Part shown: one piece after another, positions 27,641 to 35,228 of the stretch
Numbering within the stretch: the first letter of the stretch is position 1
Layout of the letters: the number at the start of each line of letters is the position of its first letter
Source: Alphaproteobacteria bacterium
GTDB lineage: Bacteria; Pseudomonadota; Alphaproteobacteria; Micropepsales; Micropepsaceae
Direction of reading: 5' to 3'
NCBI GenBank assembly: GCA_028871795.1
Contig: JAGWMG010000001.1
Location: 62,001-126,000, forward strand
DNA length: 64,000 bases
Notes under the pieces: generated by a model
Told to the model about the DNA's origin: nothing
Database searches by the model: none
The model's input: the letters and a program-made list of their open reading frames with translations, nothing else
Position numbers and translations under genes: made by a program

Positions 27641-28174
27641 ATGTCCACGAGAACCCGTCGTCTCAGTACCGCGGCCGTCGCCGCAGCTCTGATCGCTCTG
27701 GCCGGCTGCCAGACCGCAACCACCTATCATCCCAGTGCCGAGCCTGGGGCGGTCGGCTATTCGGACGAACAACTCGCGGCCAATCGCTATCGCGTGACCT
27801 TCACCGGCAATTCCGCCACGCGGCGCGAGACGGTGGAGGATTATCTGCTGCTGCGTTCGGCGGAGGTGACGCTCAAGGCGGGCTATCGCCACTTCCTGTT
27901 CGATACCCGCGACACGAAATCCAAGACCACCTATCACAGCGATTTCGCCGGCTGGCCAGGCTGGCCCGGCTACGGCTGGTATTGGCACAGCTGGCCCTAC
28001 GGACCGCCGTTCGGGCCCGAGCCCCTCGATAGCTATCCGGTGACCCGCTACGAAGCCTACGCCGAAATCGTGCTGCTGACGGACGATCAGGCGAAGAACG
28101 AGCCGCGCGCGGTCAACGCCCAGGAGGTGCTCGACCACATCGGCCCGTCGGCGATGACCAAGCCGCCGGGCTGA
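27641..28174 (+). CDS. CC0125/CC1285-family lipoprotein
   Basis: A 177-residue predicted lipoprotein: signal peptide, lipobox ALAGC with the cysteine at residue 23, then the segment NRYRVTFTGNSATRRETVEDYLLLRSAE that defines the alphaproteobacterial CC0125/CC1285 group. A Trp/Gly/Pro-rich stretch (GWPGWPGYGWYWHSW) in the middle is probably surface-exposed. The function of the family is unknown. Divergent from the tetR operon, about 107 bases from the operator palindrome. Confidence 0.82.
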   Translation: MSTRTRRLSTAAVAAALIALAGCQTATTYHPSAEPGAVGYSDEQLAANRYRVTFTGNSATRRETVEDYLLLRSAEVTLKAGYRHFLFDTRDTKSKTTYHSDFAGWPGWPGYGWYWHSWPYGPPFGPEPLDSYPVTRYEAYAEIVLLTDDQAKNEPRAVNAQEVLDHIGPSAMTKPPG

Positions 28175-28178
28175 ACGA

Positions 28179-28403
28179 TCAAGGCTTCCTGAGAACCATC
28201 CGCGCCAAGTCGCCGTCGCGCTTCAGACTGACGACTTCGAAGTTCTCGTCACGGCACATGTGAGGCACGTCGATGGCGGCGAGCGGATCGTCGGTGACGA
28301 TCTCGATGCAGACCCCGCTCGGCGCGCCGCGCAAGGCGCGCTTGGCGAAGAGCGCCGGCATCGGGCATTTGAGGCCTCTGAGATCGAGAGGGTCGTCGTT
28401 CAT
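28179..28403 (-). CDS. TusA/SirA-like sulfurtransferase domain protein
   Basis: A 74-residue protein with the TusA fold pattern: LDLRGLKCPMPAL at about residues 6-18 holds the conserved cysteine of the CPxP motif, then VCIEIVTDDPLAAIDVPHMCRDENFEV. TusA proteins carry persulfide sulfur for tRNA thiolation, molybdenum cofactor or other sulfur traffic. It lies tail-to-tail with the lipoprotein gene (4 bases apart) and divergently from the acyl-CoA synthetase gene. Confidence 0.88.
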   Translation of the reverse strand: MNDDPLDLRGLKCPMPALFAKRALRGAPSGVCIEIVTDDPLAAIDVPHMCRDENFEVVSLKRDGDLARMVLRKP

Positions 28404-28466
28404 CGGGTCGCCTTGACGCTGAGCCGCCGTCTCTTATCCTGCGCCGCGAAGTTTGCCGGGGCAGTG

Positions 28467-30257
28467 ATGGGATTTCTCGAAAGTCTCAAGCGCGAGTATA
28501 TCTACATCGGCTGCCTGGCGCGAACGCTTGTCCGTATGCGCCATGTCGGTCCCGACAGCCCCCGCACCATCGTCGATATTATCGAGGAATTCGCCGCGCG
28601 CGCGCCGGCGAACATCGCCATTCTCTATCAGGACCGCACCGTCACCTATCGCCAACTCGACGAAGCCGCCAACCGCATCGCGCGCTGGGCCCAGGCCCAG
28701 GGCATCGGGCGCGGCGATGTGGTGGGGCTGCTGATGGAGAACCGCCCCGAATACCTGACGACGTGGCTCGGCCTGCTCAAGCTCGGAGCGGTGGCGGCGC
28801 TGATCAACACCAACCTCAAAGGCGCCGCCCTGGCCCACTCGATCGCGATCTCAGGCGCGCGCCATGTCATCGTCGGCACCGAGCTTGGCGGGGTCTATGG
28901 GGAAGCGGCGGGGCAGATCGAGCCGCCCCCGCTTGCCTGGGCCGCAGGCGGAATTTTTCCCGGCGCACAGGATATGGACGGAGTCCTGGCGTCGCTTTCG
29001 CCCGCTGCGGTCGACAAGAGCGTCCGCGCCGGGCTCACCGGCAAGGACAACGCCCTTTACATCTACACCTCCGGCACCACGGGCCTGCCCAAGGCCGCCA
29101 AATTCACCCACATGCGCATGCTGTTTATGATGTACGGCTTTGCCGGCGCCGTGAATTCGACGCCGCGCGACCGCACCTATTGCACGCTGCCGCTTTATCA
29201 CGCGACGGGCGGCATTTGCGCCGTCGGCATGGCGTTCACGGTCGGAGGCGCGCTCATCCTGCGGCGAAAGTTTTCGGCGCGCGAATTCTGGGACGATTGC
29301 CGCACCTACCGCGCCACCTTCTTCCAGTATATCGGCGAGCTGTGCCGCTATCTGTTGAATGCGCCGCCCGACCCGCGCGACGGCGAACACTGCCTCCGCG
29401 CCATCTGCGGCAACGGTTTGCGCCCGGAAATCTGGCCGGCGTTCCAGCGGCGTTTCGCAATCCCGAGGATCGTCGAATTCTACGGCGCCACCGAAGGCAA
29501 CGTCTCGATGCTGAACTATGACAACACGGTGGGCGCGGTGGGCCGCTTGCCGCGTTACATGCGCCCGATCTTCACCATTCGGCTGATCCGCTTCGACGTC
29601 GCGCAGGAAACGCTGGTGCGCGGCGCCGACGGCTTCTGCGTCGAATGCGAGCCGGGCGAGGCCGGCGAGGCGATCGGCGAGATTTCCCGCAAAGCCGGGC
29701 ACACCTTCGACGGCTATACCGGCGCAGCCGAGACCCAGAAGAAGATTCTTCGCGACGTTTTCAAGAAGGGCGACGCCTGGTTTCGCACCGGCGATCTCTT
29801 GCGCCGCGACGCGCACGGCTATTTCTATTTCGTCGACCGCGTCGGCGACACTTTCCGCTGGAAAGGCGAGAACGTGGCGACCAGCGAAGTGAGCGAAGCG
29901 CTCGGCGTCGTTCCCGGCGTCGAGGAGGTCAACGTCTATGGCGTGAGCGTACCCGGCGCGGAGGGACGTGCCGGCATGGCGGCGCTGGTCGCGGCGCCGG
30001 GGTTCGATCCGGCGGCGTTGAGCGACAAGATCGCGGGCAATCTGGCGCCGTTCGCCCGGCCGGTATTCCTCAGGCTGAGGCCGGAACTGGAGATCACCGG
30101 GACCTTCAAGCTCAAGAAGGCGGATCTGGTGCAGGACGGCTTCGATCCCAACCACATCGACGATCCCTTGTACTGGTACGATCCGGGCCGCGCGCGCTAC
30201 GAACCGCTGACGCAGGAGATTTATGCCGGCATCGCGGCGGGGCGGGTGAAGATTTAG
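28467..30257 (+). CDS. Long-chain acyl-CoA synthetase (FATP/FadD6 type)
   Basis: A 596-residue AMP-forming ligase of the FATP-like branch that activates long- or very-long-chain fatty acids. The ATP-binding motif YTSGTTGLPKAAK is near residue 200, EFYGATEGNVSM in the middle, and WFRTGDLLRRD plus DRVGDTFRWKGENVAT mark the hinge and C-terminal domain. The Lys needed for adenylation is in GTFKLKK. The start is ATG 28467 (MGFLESLKREYIY); GTG 28464 is possible. It may work with the FadL-type porin encoded elsewhere in the window. Confidence 0.92.
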   Translation: MGFLESLKREYIYIGCLARTLVRMRHVGPDSPRTIVDIIEEFAARAPANIAILYQDRTVTYRQLDEAANRIARWAQAQGIGRGDVVGLLMENRPEYLTTWLGLLKLGAVAALINTNLKGAALAHSIAISGARHVIVGTELGGVYGEAAGQIEPPPLAWAAGGIFPGAQDMDGVLASLSPAAVDKSVRAGLTGKDNALYIYTSGTTGLPKAAKFTHMRMLFMMYGFAGAVNSTPRDRTYCTLPLYHATGGICAVGMAFTVGGALILRRKFSAREFWDDCRTYRATFFQYIGELCRYLLNAPPDPRDGEHCLRAICGNGLRPEIWPAFQRRFAIPRIVEFYGATEGNVSMLNYDNTVGAVGRLPRYMRPIFTIRLIRFDVAQETLVRGADGFCVECEPGEAGEAIGEISRKAGHTFDGYTGAAETQKKILRDVFKKGDAWFRTGDLLRRDAHGYFYFVDRVGDTFRWKGENVATSEVSEALGVVPGVEEVNVYGVSVPGAEGRAGMAALVAAPGFDPAALSDKIAGNLAPFARPVFLRLRPELEITGTFKLKKADLVQDGFDPNHIDDPLYWYDPGRARYEPLTQEIYAGIAAGRVKI

Positions 30258-30359
30258 TGGCTTGATGAAGGCGGTCCTGGCCCTGACCGCCGCTTTCATG
30301 GACGCTCGACGGGGTTCGTTGTAAACATTCCGATCGCTTGATTTTAGAGGAGACGCAGC

Positions 30360-30752
30360 ATGGATCGAGTCACGGGCGGTTGCCTGTGCGGCAACGTCCG
30401 AATTGTGGCGTCGGGACTCCCATACCGGGTCGGTCTTTGTCACTGTCTCGACTGCCGCAAACATCATGGGGCCCTTTTTCACGCTTCCGCGGTGTTCCCC
30501 CAGGATGCGGTGATGATCGATGGCGAAACACGCAACTACGCCGGGCGGTTTTTCTGTCCCCGCTGCGGCTCGTCCATTTTCGGACGCAGCGCGGACGAAA
30601 TCGAAGTGAATTTAGGATCCCTGGATGCCCCTGACCAACTGATGCCGACCTACGAAAGCTGGATCGTCCGTCGCGAGTCCTGGTTGCCGCCGTTTCCGCT
30701 CACGAGACGATACGATCGCGATCGTGACGCCAAGGGTCGCTTTGAGGAGTAG
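30360..30752 (+). CDS. GFA/CENP-V domain zinc protein
   Basis: A 130-residue protein of the GFA (glutathione-dependent formaldehyde-activating enzyme-like)/CENP-V family. The zinc-binding cysteines are GGCLCGNVR near the N-terminus, CHCLDCR at about 27-33 and FFCPRCGS at about 65-72. The GAGGAGA ribosome binding site is well placed. The family includes proteins with formaldehyde- or carbon-sulfur-lyase-type chemistry, but most members are uncharacterised, so no reaction is assigned. Confidence 0.88.
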   Translation: MDRVTGGCLCGNVRIVASGLPYRVGLCHCLDCRKHHGALFHASAVFPQDAVMIDGETRNYAGRFFCPRCGSSIFGRSADEIEVNLGSLDAPDQLMPTYESWIVRRESWLPPFPLTRRYDRDRDAKGRFEE

Positions 30753-30852
30753 GTCGTACGAACAACGAGTCCTGAGCCTAGTCCGCCGCTTTGTGCAGCA
30801 TTGCATTCTCGCCTTTACCGAAAATTGACCGTCTTGCTGATAATGTTTCTCA

Positions 30853-31386
30853 ATGACGATCGCACCGCGCGTGGCGGCCTTCAACGACTGGGCAAAGGCG
30901 CAGGACTGGCCGGCGTTCTGCGACCCCGATCTGGCGTTCGAATCGGAAACGCTGACCGACCTTCTCGTGATCTGGCGCCGGCAGGCGGGCAGCGATCCGA
31001 TTCCGCCGCGCAGCAAAATGGATGTGCATGTGCTGAAGCGCCACCTCGGGCATATCGCGATCTTCGAGCGCGCCGCCGAGCGCTACCGCGCGCGGCTGGT
31101 CGGCACCAGGCTCGCCCAGATGTTCGGCGAGATGCAGGGCAAATTCCTGGACGAGGTCATTCCGGCGGCGCTTCTGCCGCGCTGGCACCATGCACTCGGA
31201 CTGACGCTGTCGGAGCGCTGTGCGTTGCGCTTCGTCGTCGACGCCGTCGAATTCAGGAAGCTCGATTTCCTGCGGTCGGAATTGCTCTTGGTTCCTCTCC
31301 TCGATGACGGCGTCGAGCCGACTCTGGTTCTTGCGGGTGCCAGGCTGAAAGTCAACCTGGCGCGGGCGGGCGCCGCGTCCGCCTAA
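30853..31386 (+). CDS. PAS-domain protein (PAS_5 type), paralogue of 17580-18068
   Basis: A 177-residue protein built from one PAS-like domain: LLVIWRRQAGSDPIPPRSKMD, HLGHIAIFE, YRARLVGTRLAQMFGEMQGKFLDE and a final sensor-like strand pair RSELLLVPLLDDG. Like its paralogue it lacks any kinase, cyclase or DNA-binding output. The first ~25 residues are extra. Monocistronic, with paired hairpins just downstream. Confidence 0.68.
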   Translation: MTIAPRVAAFNDWAKAQDWPAFCDPDLAFESETLTDLLVIWRRQAGSDPIPPRSKMDVHVLKRHLGHIAIFERAAERYRARLVGTRLAQMFGEMQGKFLDEVIPAALLPRWHHALGLTLSERCALRFVVDAVEFRKLDFLRSELLLVPLLDDGVEPTLVLAGARLKVNLARAGAASA

Positions 31387-31387
31387 A

Positions 31388-31431
31388 GCAACGCGCGGAA
31401 AAGTGTGTGCGGTTTTCCGCATAAGCGTTGC
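31388..31431. repeat. Intergenic palindromic repeat (nested inverted repeat)
   Basis: Two nested perfect arms: GCAACGC (31388-31394) with GCGTTGC (31425-31431), and GCGGAAAA (31395-31402) with TTTTCCGC (31413-31420), around a 10-base loop. This is the layout of the dispersed GGAAAA/TTTTCC palindromes found between genes in many alphaproteobacteria. It starts right after the PAS stop codon. Confidence 0.7.
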
Positions 31432-31446
31432 GAAGAACTAAAGACA

Positions 31447-31487
31447 TAGAGCGGCGAGGCGATTGCGCAGGAACGCCCGCCGCTCTA
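31447..31487. terminator. Hairpin between convergent PAS and DUF3501 genes
   Basis: The perfect 10-base arms TAGAGCGGCG (31447-31456) and CGCCGCTCTA (31478-31487) have a 21-base loop. Placed between converging genes, it could act as a bidirectional terminator, though no T-run follows. Confidence 0.5.
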
Positions 31488-31494
31488 GAATCCG

Positions 31495-32082
31495 TCAGGC
31501 AAAATCCTTCGCCAGTTCCGCGCGCACCGCAGCGCTCAGCGCCGCCATGTGAGCGTAATTCCGGTGGCCGATGCCGAGCACGGCGCCGCCGCGCTTGAGG
31601 CGTTCGATCTGTTCGGGCGTGAAGGCGAAGCGCAGCCAATGCACCGACGAGGTCTTTCCCTCTGCCGTCGTGCGGTCTTCGTATTCGGTGGGCACGGCCT
31701 TGATGCGGTCCCTCCCGAAGTCGAGGAAGACGGCTTCCTCGATGCCGCCCAGGGTCGGCAGCGTGCGGGCGCGCATCGCGGGGTCGTCGATCTCCAGCAT
31801 CAGCGTGGCGATCAGTTCGCGCCCTTGGGGAATCAGGGGATTGTAGGCCTGCAGCTCGCTTTCCAGCTGCGCGGCGCCGCCTTTCTCGATGCGCAGCATC
31901 TCCATGACTTGCAGCCACATCGTGTCGTAATTCTCGAAAGTGAAGGTGGCGAAGGGGCCGACTTCGACGCGGCGGTTCTGCTTGACGGCGATGGCCTCCT
32001 TGCGTAGTGCGTCGCGCCGCTTGGCGTATTCGGCGTCGGCAAGGATGTCGGCGGGGGTGATCTTACGTTCGTTCGCGGACAT
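31495..32082 (-). CDS. DUF3501 family protein
   Basis: A 195-residue soluble protein of the DUF3501 family: ITPADILADAEYAKRRD at the start, then FTFENYDTMWLQVMEMLRIEKGG and, near the end, VHWLRFAF and IGHRNYAH. It follows the Fe-S oxidoreductase gene with no gap at all (start and stop codons are adjacent) and forms the third gene of the rubrerythrin cluster. This three-gene neighbourhood recurs in other bacteria, which suggests a shared role in peroxide or iron metabolism, but no activity is known. Confidence 0.85.
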   Translation of the reverse strand: MSANERKITPADILADAEYAKRRDALRKEAIAVKQNRRVEVGPFATFTFENYDTMWLQVMEMLRIEKGGAAQLESELQAYNPLIPQGRELIATLMLEIDDPAMRARTLPTLGGIEEAVFLDFGRDRIKAVPTEYEDRTTAEGKTSSVHWLRFAFTPEQIERLKRGGAVLGIGHRNYAHMAALSAAVRAELAKDFA

Positions 32083-33438
32083 CTAGACCTCCAGAAGCCC
32101 AAAGGCGCAGGCCATGATCTCGATGGGATGTTCCGGCTCGCGTGTGGGCGCCTCGATTCCGTCTGTCGCCGCCAGCGCCTTGACGTTCTCCACGATATGC
32201 CGGGCGGCGAGCGGACAATCGGAGACGATGTGGCGGCGCGCTTTTTCCAGCGCCGCACGGAATACCGGCCGGCCGATCTTGACCGCGACCTTGTGGGTCT
32301 CTTTCATCACGCCGAAAGTGCCGCCATGGCCCGAGCAGCGCGCGATGACGTCGATGGGCGTGTCGGGGATCAGCTTCAGCATCTCCGCCGCCTTGGGTCC
32401 CATCGCCTGGGCGCGGGCGTGACAAGGAAGATGGACGCACACCCCTTCCGGCAAGGGCCGCAAGCCGGCGGGCAGGCCTTCGTTCCGCGCGATGTTCACG
32501 ACATATTCGTTGATGTCGAAAGTGGCCCTGGCGAGCTTTTGCACGTCGTCGTTGTCCGGCAGGATCAGCTTCCATTCGAATTTCAGCATCAGCCCGCAGG
32601 AGGCCGTCAGCGCCACGATGTCGTAGCCTTGCTCGATCAGCTTCACCAATTCCTTCGACACTTTCGCCGCATTCTGGGCGACGCGCTCGAGGTCCGCCCG
32701 TTCCAGGAACGGCATGCCGCAGCAGCCCGGATAGGCGACTTTGGTTTCGACGCCGATATGGTTCAGCACGGCGCGCGCGGCCATGCCCGTGGATGGCTTG
32801 TTGAAGTTCACGAAGCAGGTGGCGTAGAGCGCGGCCTTGCGCTTGGAGAAGGCGGGAGCCTCGCGGTTCGGCGACACCGGATTGCCGCGGTCCGCCGCCG
32901 CGAAGGTCATGGCATGGAACTTCGGCAGCGCCGCGCCGCGATCGATCCCCGCCACACCTTCCATCAGCGCGCGCGCCGGCCCATTGCTCGACGCCCAATT
33001 GACGAGGGGCGACACGAAACGCGCCAGCCGCCCGTTGCGGTCCATTTCCGCGAGCTGGCCCTGGGTGAAATTCTTGCGGCCCCGGTTTGCTTGTGCCGCG
33101 CGGGCGCGCAGCATGAGATGGGGAAAATCGATGGCGAACGGGTGCGGCGGCACATACGGGCATTTGGTCATAAAGCACATGTCGCACAGCGTGCAGGCTT
33201 CCACGACGCGCGCGAAGTCCGCGGATTTTACACCCTCGACGGTTTCATCGGGATTGGAATCGATCAGCTCGAACAGGCGCGGAAAAGAATCGCAAAGATT
33301 GAAGCAGCGCCGGCAGCCGTGGCAGATGTCGAAGACGCGGCGCATCTCCGCATCGAGTTTTCCGGCGTCGGTGAAATCGTCGCTGCGCCAATCGATCGAA
33401 TGGCGTACGGGTGCGTCAAGGCTGCCTTCGCGGGACAT
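32083..33438 (-). CDS. (Fe-S)-binding oxidoreductase, GlpC/heterodisulfide-reductase-like
   Basis: A 451-residue soluble protein. The N-terminal ferredoxin part has two [4Fe-4S] sites, CHGCRRCFNLCD near residue 39 and CTLCDMCFMTKCP near 82. The C-terminal half carries two CCG-type domains: CFVNFNKPSTG with PGCCGMPFLE, and HLPCHARAQ with RCSGHGG. This is the architecture of GlpC and HdrD-like electron carriers. With rubrerythrin upstream and DUF3501 downstream it probably passes electrons to a peroxide-reducing system; that link is inference from gene order. Confidence 0.88.
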   Translation of the reverse strand: MSREGSLDAPVRHSIDWRSDDFTDAGKLDAEMRRVFDICHGCRRCFNLCDSFPRLFELIDSNPDETVEGVKSADFARVVEACTLCDMCFMTKCPYVPPHPFAIDFPHLMLRARAAQANRGRKNFTQGQLAEMDRNGRLARFVSPLVNWASSNGPARALMEGVAGIDRGAALPKFHAMTFAAADRGNPVSPNREAPAFSKRKAALYATCFVNFNKPSTGMAARAVLNHIGVETKVAYPGCCGMPFLERADLERVAQNAAKVSKELVKLIEQGYDIVALTASCGLMLKFEWKLILPDNDDVQKLARATFDINEYVVNIARNEGLPAGLRPLPEGVCVHLPCHARAQAMGPKAAEMLKLIPDTPIDVIARCSGHGGTFGVMKETHKVAVKIGRPVFRAALEKARRHIVSDCPLAARHIVENVKALAATDGIEAPTREPEHPIEIMACAFGLLEV

Positions 33439-33446
33439 GATGTTGC

Positions 33447-33519
33447 CGCGCGAGTAGCGAATTGCGAGTGCGCGAATAGGGACCCTACTCGCTATTCGCT
33501 ATTCCCTATTCGCTTCTCG
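33447..33519. repeat. Short-repeat/palindrome cluster between rubrerythrin and Fe-S genes
   Basis: A 73-base spacer made largely of variants of CGCTATT / CGAATAG. The perfect 11-base arms GCGAATAGGGA (33472-33482) and TCCCTATTCGC (33503-33513) can form a hairpin, and the units CTACTCGC, TATTCGC and TATTCCC repeat in between. It runs into the rubrerythrin stop codon. It looks like a small dispersed intergenic repeat inserted inside an operon. Confidence 0.65.
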
Positions 33520-33942
33520 CTATTGGCCCAGCGAATCCAGCGCCTTGCGGAAGCGTCCCGCGTGGCTCTTCTCCGCCTTGGCCAGCGTCTCGAACCAGTC
33601 GGCGATTTCCTCGAAGCCTTCCGCGCGCGCCGTCTTGGCCATGCCCGGATACATGTCGGTGTATTCGTGGGTCTCCCCCGCGATGGCCGCCTTGAGGTTC
33701 AGTCCGGTGCCGCCGATGGGCTCGCCGGTGGCCGGATCGCCGACCGCTTCGAGATATTCCAGATGCCCGTGGGCGTGCCCGGTTTCGCCTTCCGCGGTGG
33801 AGCGGAACACGGCGGAGACGTCGTTGTAGCCTTCGATGTCCGCCTTCTGCGCGAAGTAAAGATAGCGCCGGTTGGCCTGGCTCTCGCCGGCAAAAGCGTC
33901 CTTCAGGTTTTGTGCCGTCTTGCTGCCTTTCAATGTCGCCAT
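33520..33942 (-). CDS. Rubrerythrin-like diiron protein without rubredoxin domain
   Basis: A 140-residue four-helix-bundle protein. The diiron ligands are visible as glutamates and histidines in [40 protein letters not shown] and [11 protein letters not shown]. The usual C-terminal rubredoxin (CxxC pairs) is absent, so electrons must come from another protein, plausibly the Fe-S protein encoded next. Rubrerythrins reduce hydrogen peroxide. An Irr-type box lies 82-98 bases upstream of the ATG. Confidence 0.9.
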   Translation of the reverse strand: MATLKGSKTAQNLKDAFAGESQANRRYLYFAQKADIEGYNDVSAVFRSTAEGETGHAHGHLEYLEAVGDPATGEPIGGTGLNLKAAIAGETHEYTDMYPGMAKTARAEGFEEIADWFETLAKAEKSHAGRFRKALDSLGQ

Positions 33943-34023
33943 CGCTGCTCTCCTTGCCGTTGTGCCAAATGCGCACGTCTTTCAGGAGGCAAGAATGCTT
34001 CCGCAGGCAGTCCAAGTCAACAG

Positions 34024-34040
34024 TTTAGAATTATTCTAAA
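34024..34040. promoter_or_regulatory. Irr box (ICE) upstream of the rubrerythrin operon
   Basis: The perfect palindrome TTTAGAA-TTA-TTCTAAA matches the iron control element recognised by Irr in Rhizobiales-type alphaproteobacteria. It lies between the irr stop (34061) and the rubrerythrin start (33942), so rubrerythrin is the likely target. Confidence 0.8.
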
Positions 34041-34060
34041 TACCTGAATTACCGACCCGC

Positions 34061-34486
34061 TCAGTGCTTGCGCACCCGCACCACCACGTCGACGCGTTTG
34101 ATTTCCGTGCCGGGAGGCGGCGTCGGCAAGCCGTCGACAGCGATGTCGGGGCCGGGAATGTCCGTCAGAATGCCCTCGTCTTCGTGATAGAAATGCTGGT
34201 GGTAAACCGTGTTGGTGTCGAAGTAGCTGCGGGTGGGGTCGACCACGACCTGGAGCAGCAGACCCGCCTGGGTAAACTGGTGCAGGGTGTTGTAGACGGT
34301 GGCGAGCGAAACCTTGATACCTTCCGCCACGGCCTCGCCGTGCAGCGCCTCGGCGGTCAAATGGCGGTGCCCGTTGCGGAACAGCAATTTGGCCAATTCG
34401 TTGCGCTGACGTGTCGGTCTTAGCCCCGCCTGACGCAGACGCGCCGTGGCGGTTTCGTTGGTGAGTTCTTTTGGTTTTCTGCGCAT
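34061..34486 (-). CDS. irr: Iron response regulator Irr (Fur family)
   Basis: A 141-residue Fur-family regulator. The winged helix contains LRQAGLRPTRQRNELAKLLF, HLTAEALH and KVSLATVYNTLHQFTQAGLL. The dimerisation part carries YHQHFYHEDEG, corresponding to the His-rich stretch of Irr proteins, and lacks the C-terminal CxxC pairs of classical Fur. The N-terminal haem motif of the Bradyrhizobium protein is not present. The start is ATG 34486. Irr represses or activates iron genes according to haem status. Divergent from fabA with an Irr box between them, so autoregulation is likely. Confidence 0.92.
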   Translation of the reverse strand: MRRKPKELTNETATARLRQAGLRPTRQRNELAKLLFRNGHRHLTAEALHGEAVAEGIKVSLATVYNTLHQFTQAGLLLQVVVDPTRSYFDTNTVYHQHFYHEDEGILTDIPGPDIAVDGLPTPPPGTEIKRVDVVVRVRKH

Positions 34487-34569
34487 GGCTGCTTGTGGTC
34501 CTCGAAAAGACTCAGACCGGAGCCCCTCTGTAACTCGGGCGCCAGCTTTGCTAGGATTGTACAACAGCC

Positions 34570-34586
34570 GTTAGAATGTTTCTAAC
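34570..34586. promoter_or_regulatory. Irr box (ICE) between irr and fabA
   Basis: The perfect palindrome GTTAGAA-TGT-TTCTAAC lies 84 bases upstream of the irr ATG and 66 bases upstream of the fabA GTG. It has the same TTAGAA-N3-TTCTAA core as the box at 34024-34040. Confidence 0.78.
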
Positions 34587-34651
34587 GTAGAAATGTCGCA
34601 AGGGGGGTCTGTCGCAGGTTCCCCCGTAAGGCGTTGAAGGATCAAAACAAA

Positions 34652-35191
34652 GTGGACAAAGCAAATCCCGCAAGGAAATCCAGCTTCGACTTGGCCGGCC
34701 TTTTGGCCTGTGCCAAGGGCGATCTTTTCGGCAACGGCAACGCGCGCTTGCCGTTGCCGCCGATGCTGATGTTCGACCGAATCACCAAGATTTGCGAACA
34801 CGGCGGTAGCCACGACAGGGGCGAGATCACGGCCGAGATGGATCTGCATCCCGACCTGTGGTTCTTCAAATGCCATTTCCTCGGCGATCCGGTGATGCCG
34901 GGATGCCTCGGCCTGGATGCGATGTGGCAGATGGTGGGCTTCTTCCTCGGCTGGCTGGGGGGCTTGGGCAAGGGCCGCGCGCTCGGCGTGGGCGAGGTGA
35001 AGTTCAGCGGCATGGTGCTGCCGTCGAACTCGCTGGTCAGCTATTACATCGATTTCAAGCGGGTTATCATGCGCCGTCTGGTCGTCGGCATTGCCGACGG
35101 CATTATGAAAGTCGATGGCAAGGTGATCTACGAAGCCAAGGATTTGCGCGTCGGCTTGTTCAGCGACGAAGCCGCCGGCGCCACCGCCTGA
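34652..35191 (+). CDS. fabA: 3-hydroxydecanoyl-ACP dehydratase/isomerase FabA
   Basis: Makes the cis double bond of unsaturated fatty acids by dehydrating 3-hydroxydecanoyl-ACP and isomerising the product. 179 residues from GTG 34652; the start [18 protein letters not shown] lines up with the E. coli N-terminus, while an upstream TTG would add six. The hotdog-fold active site shows the histidine in [15 protein letters not shown] and the aspartate in LGLDAMWQM. It is the first gene of fabA-fabB-fabI and divergent from irr. FabA with FabB signifies the anaerobic route to unsaturated fatty acids. Confidence 0.95.
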   Translation: MDKANPARKSSFDLAGLLACAKGDLFGNGNARLPLPPMLMFDRITKICEHGGSHDRGEITAEMDLHPDLWFFKCHFLGDPVMPGCLGLDAMWQMVGFFLGWLGGLGKGRALGVGEVKFSGMVLPSNSLVSYYIDFKRVIMRRLVVGIADGIMKVDGKVIYEAKDLRVGLFSDEAAGATA

Positions 35192-35228
35192 ACCTTCGCG
35201 AAACCGCATCAGCAGAAGGAATCCGTCC

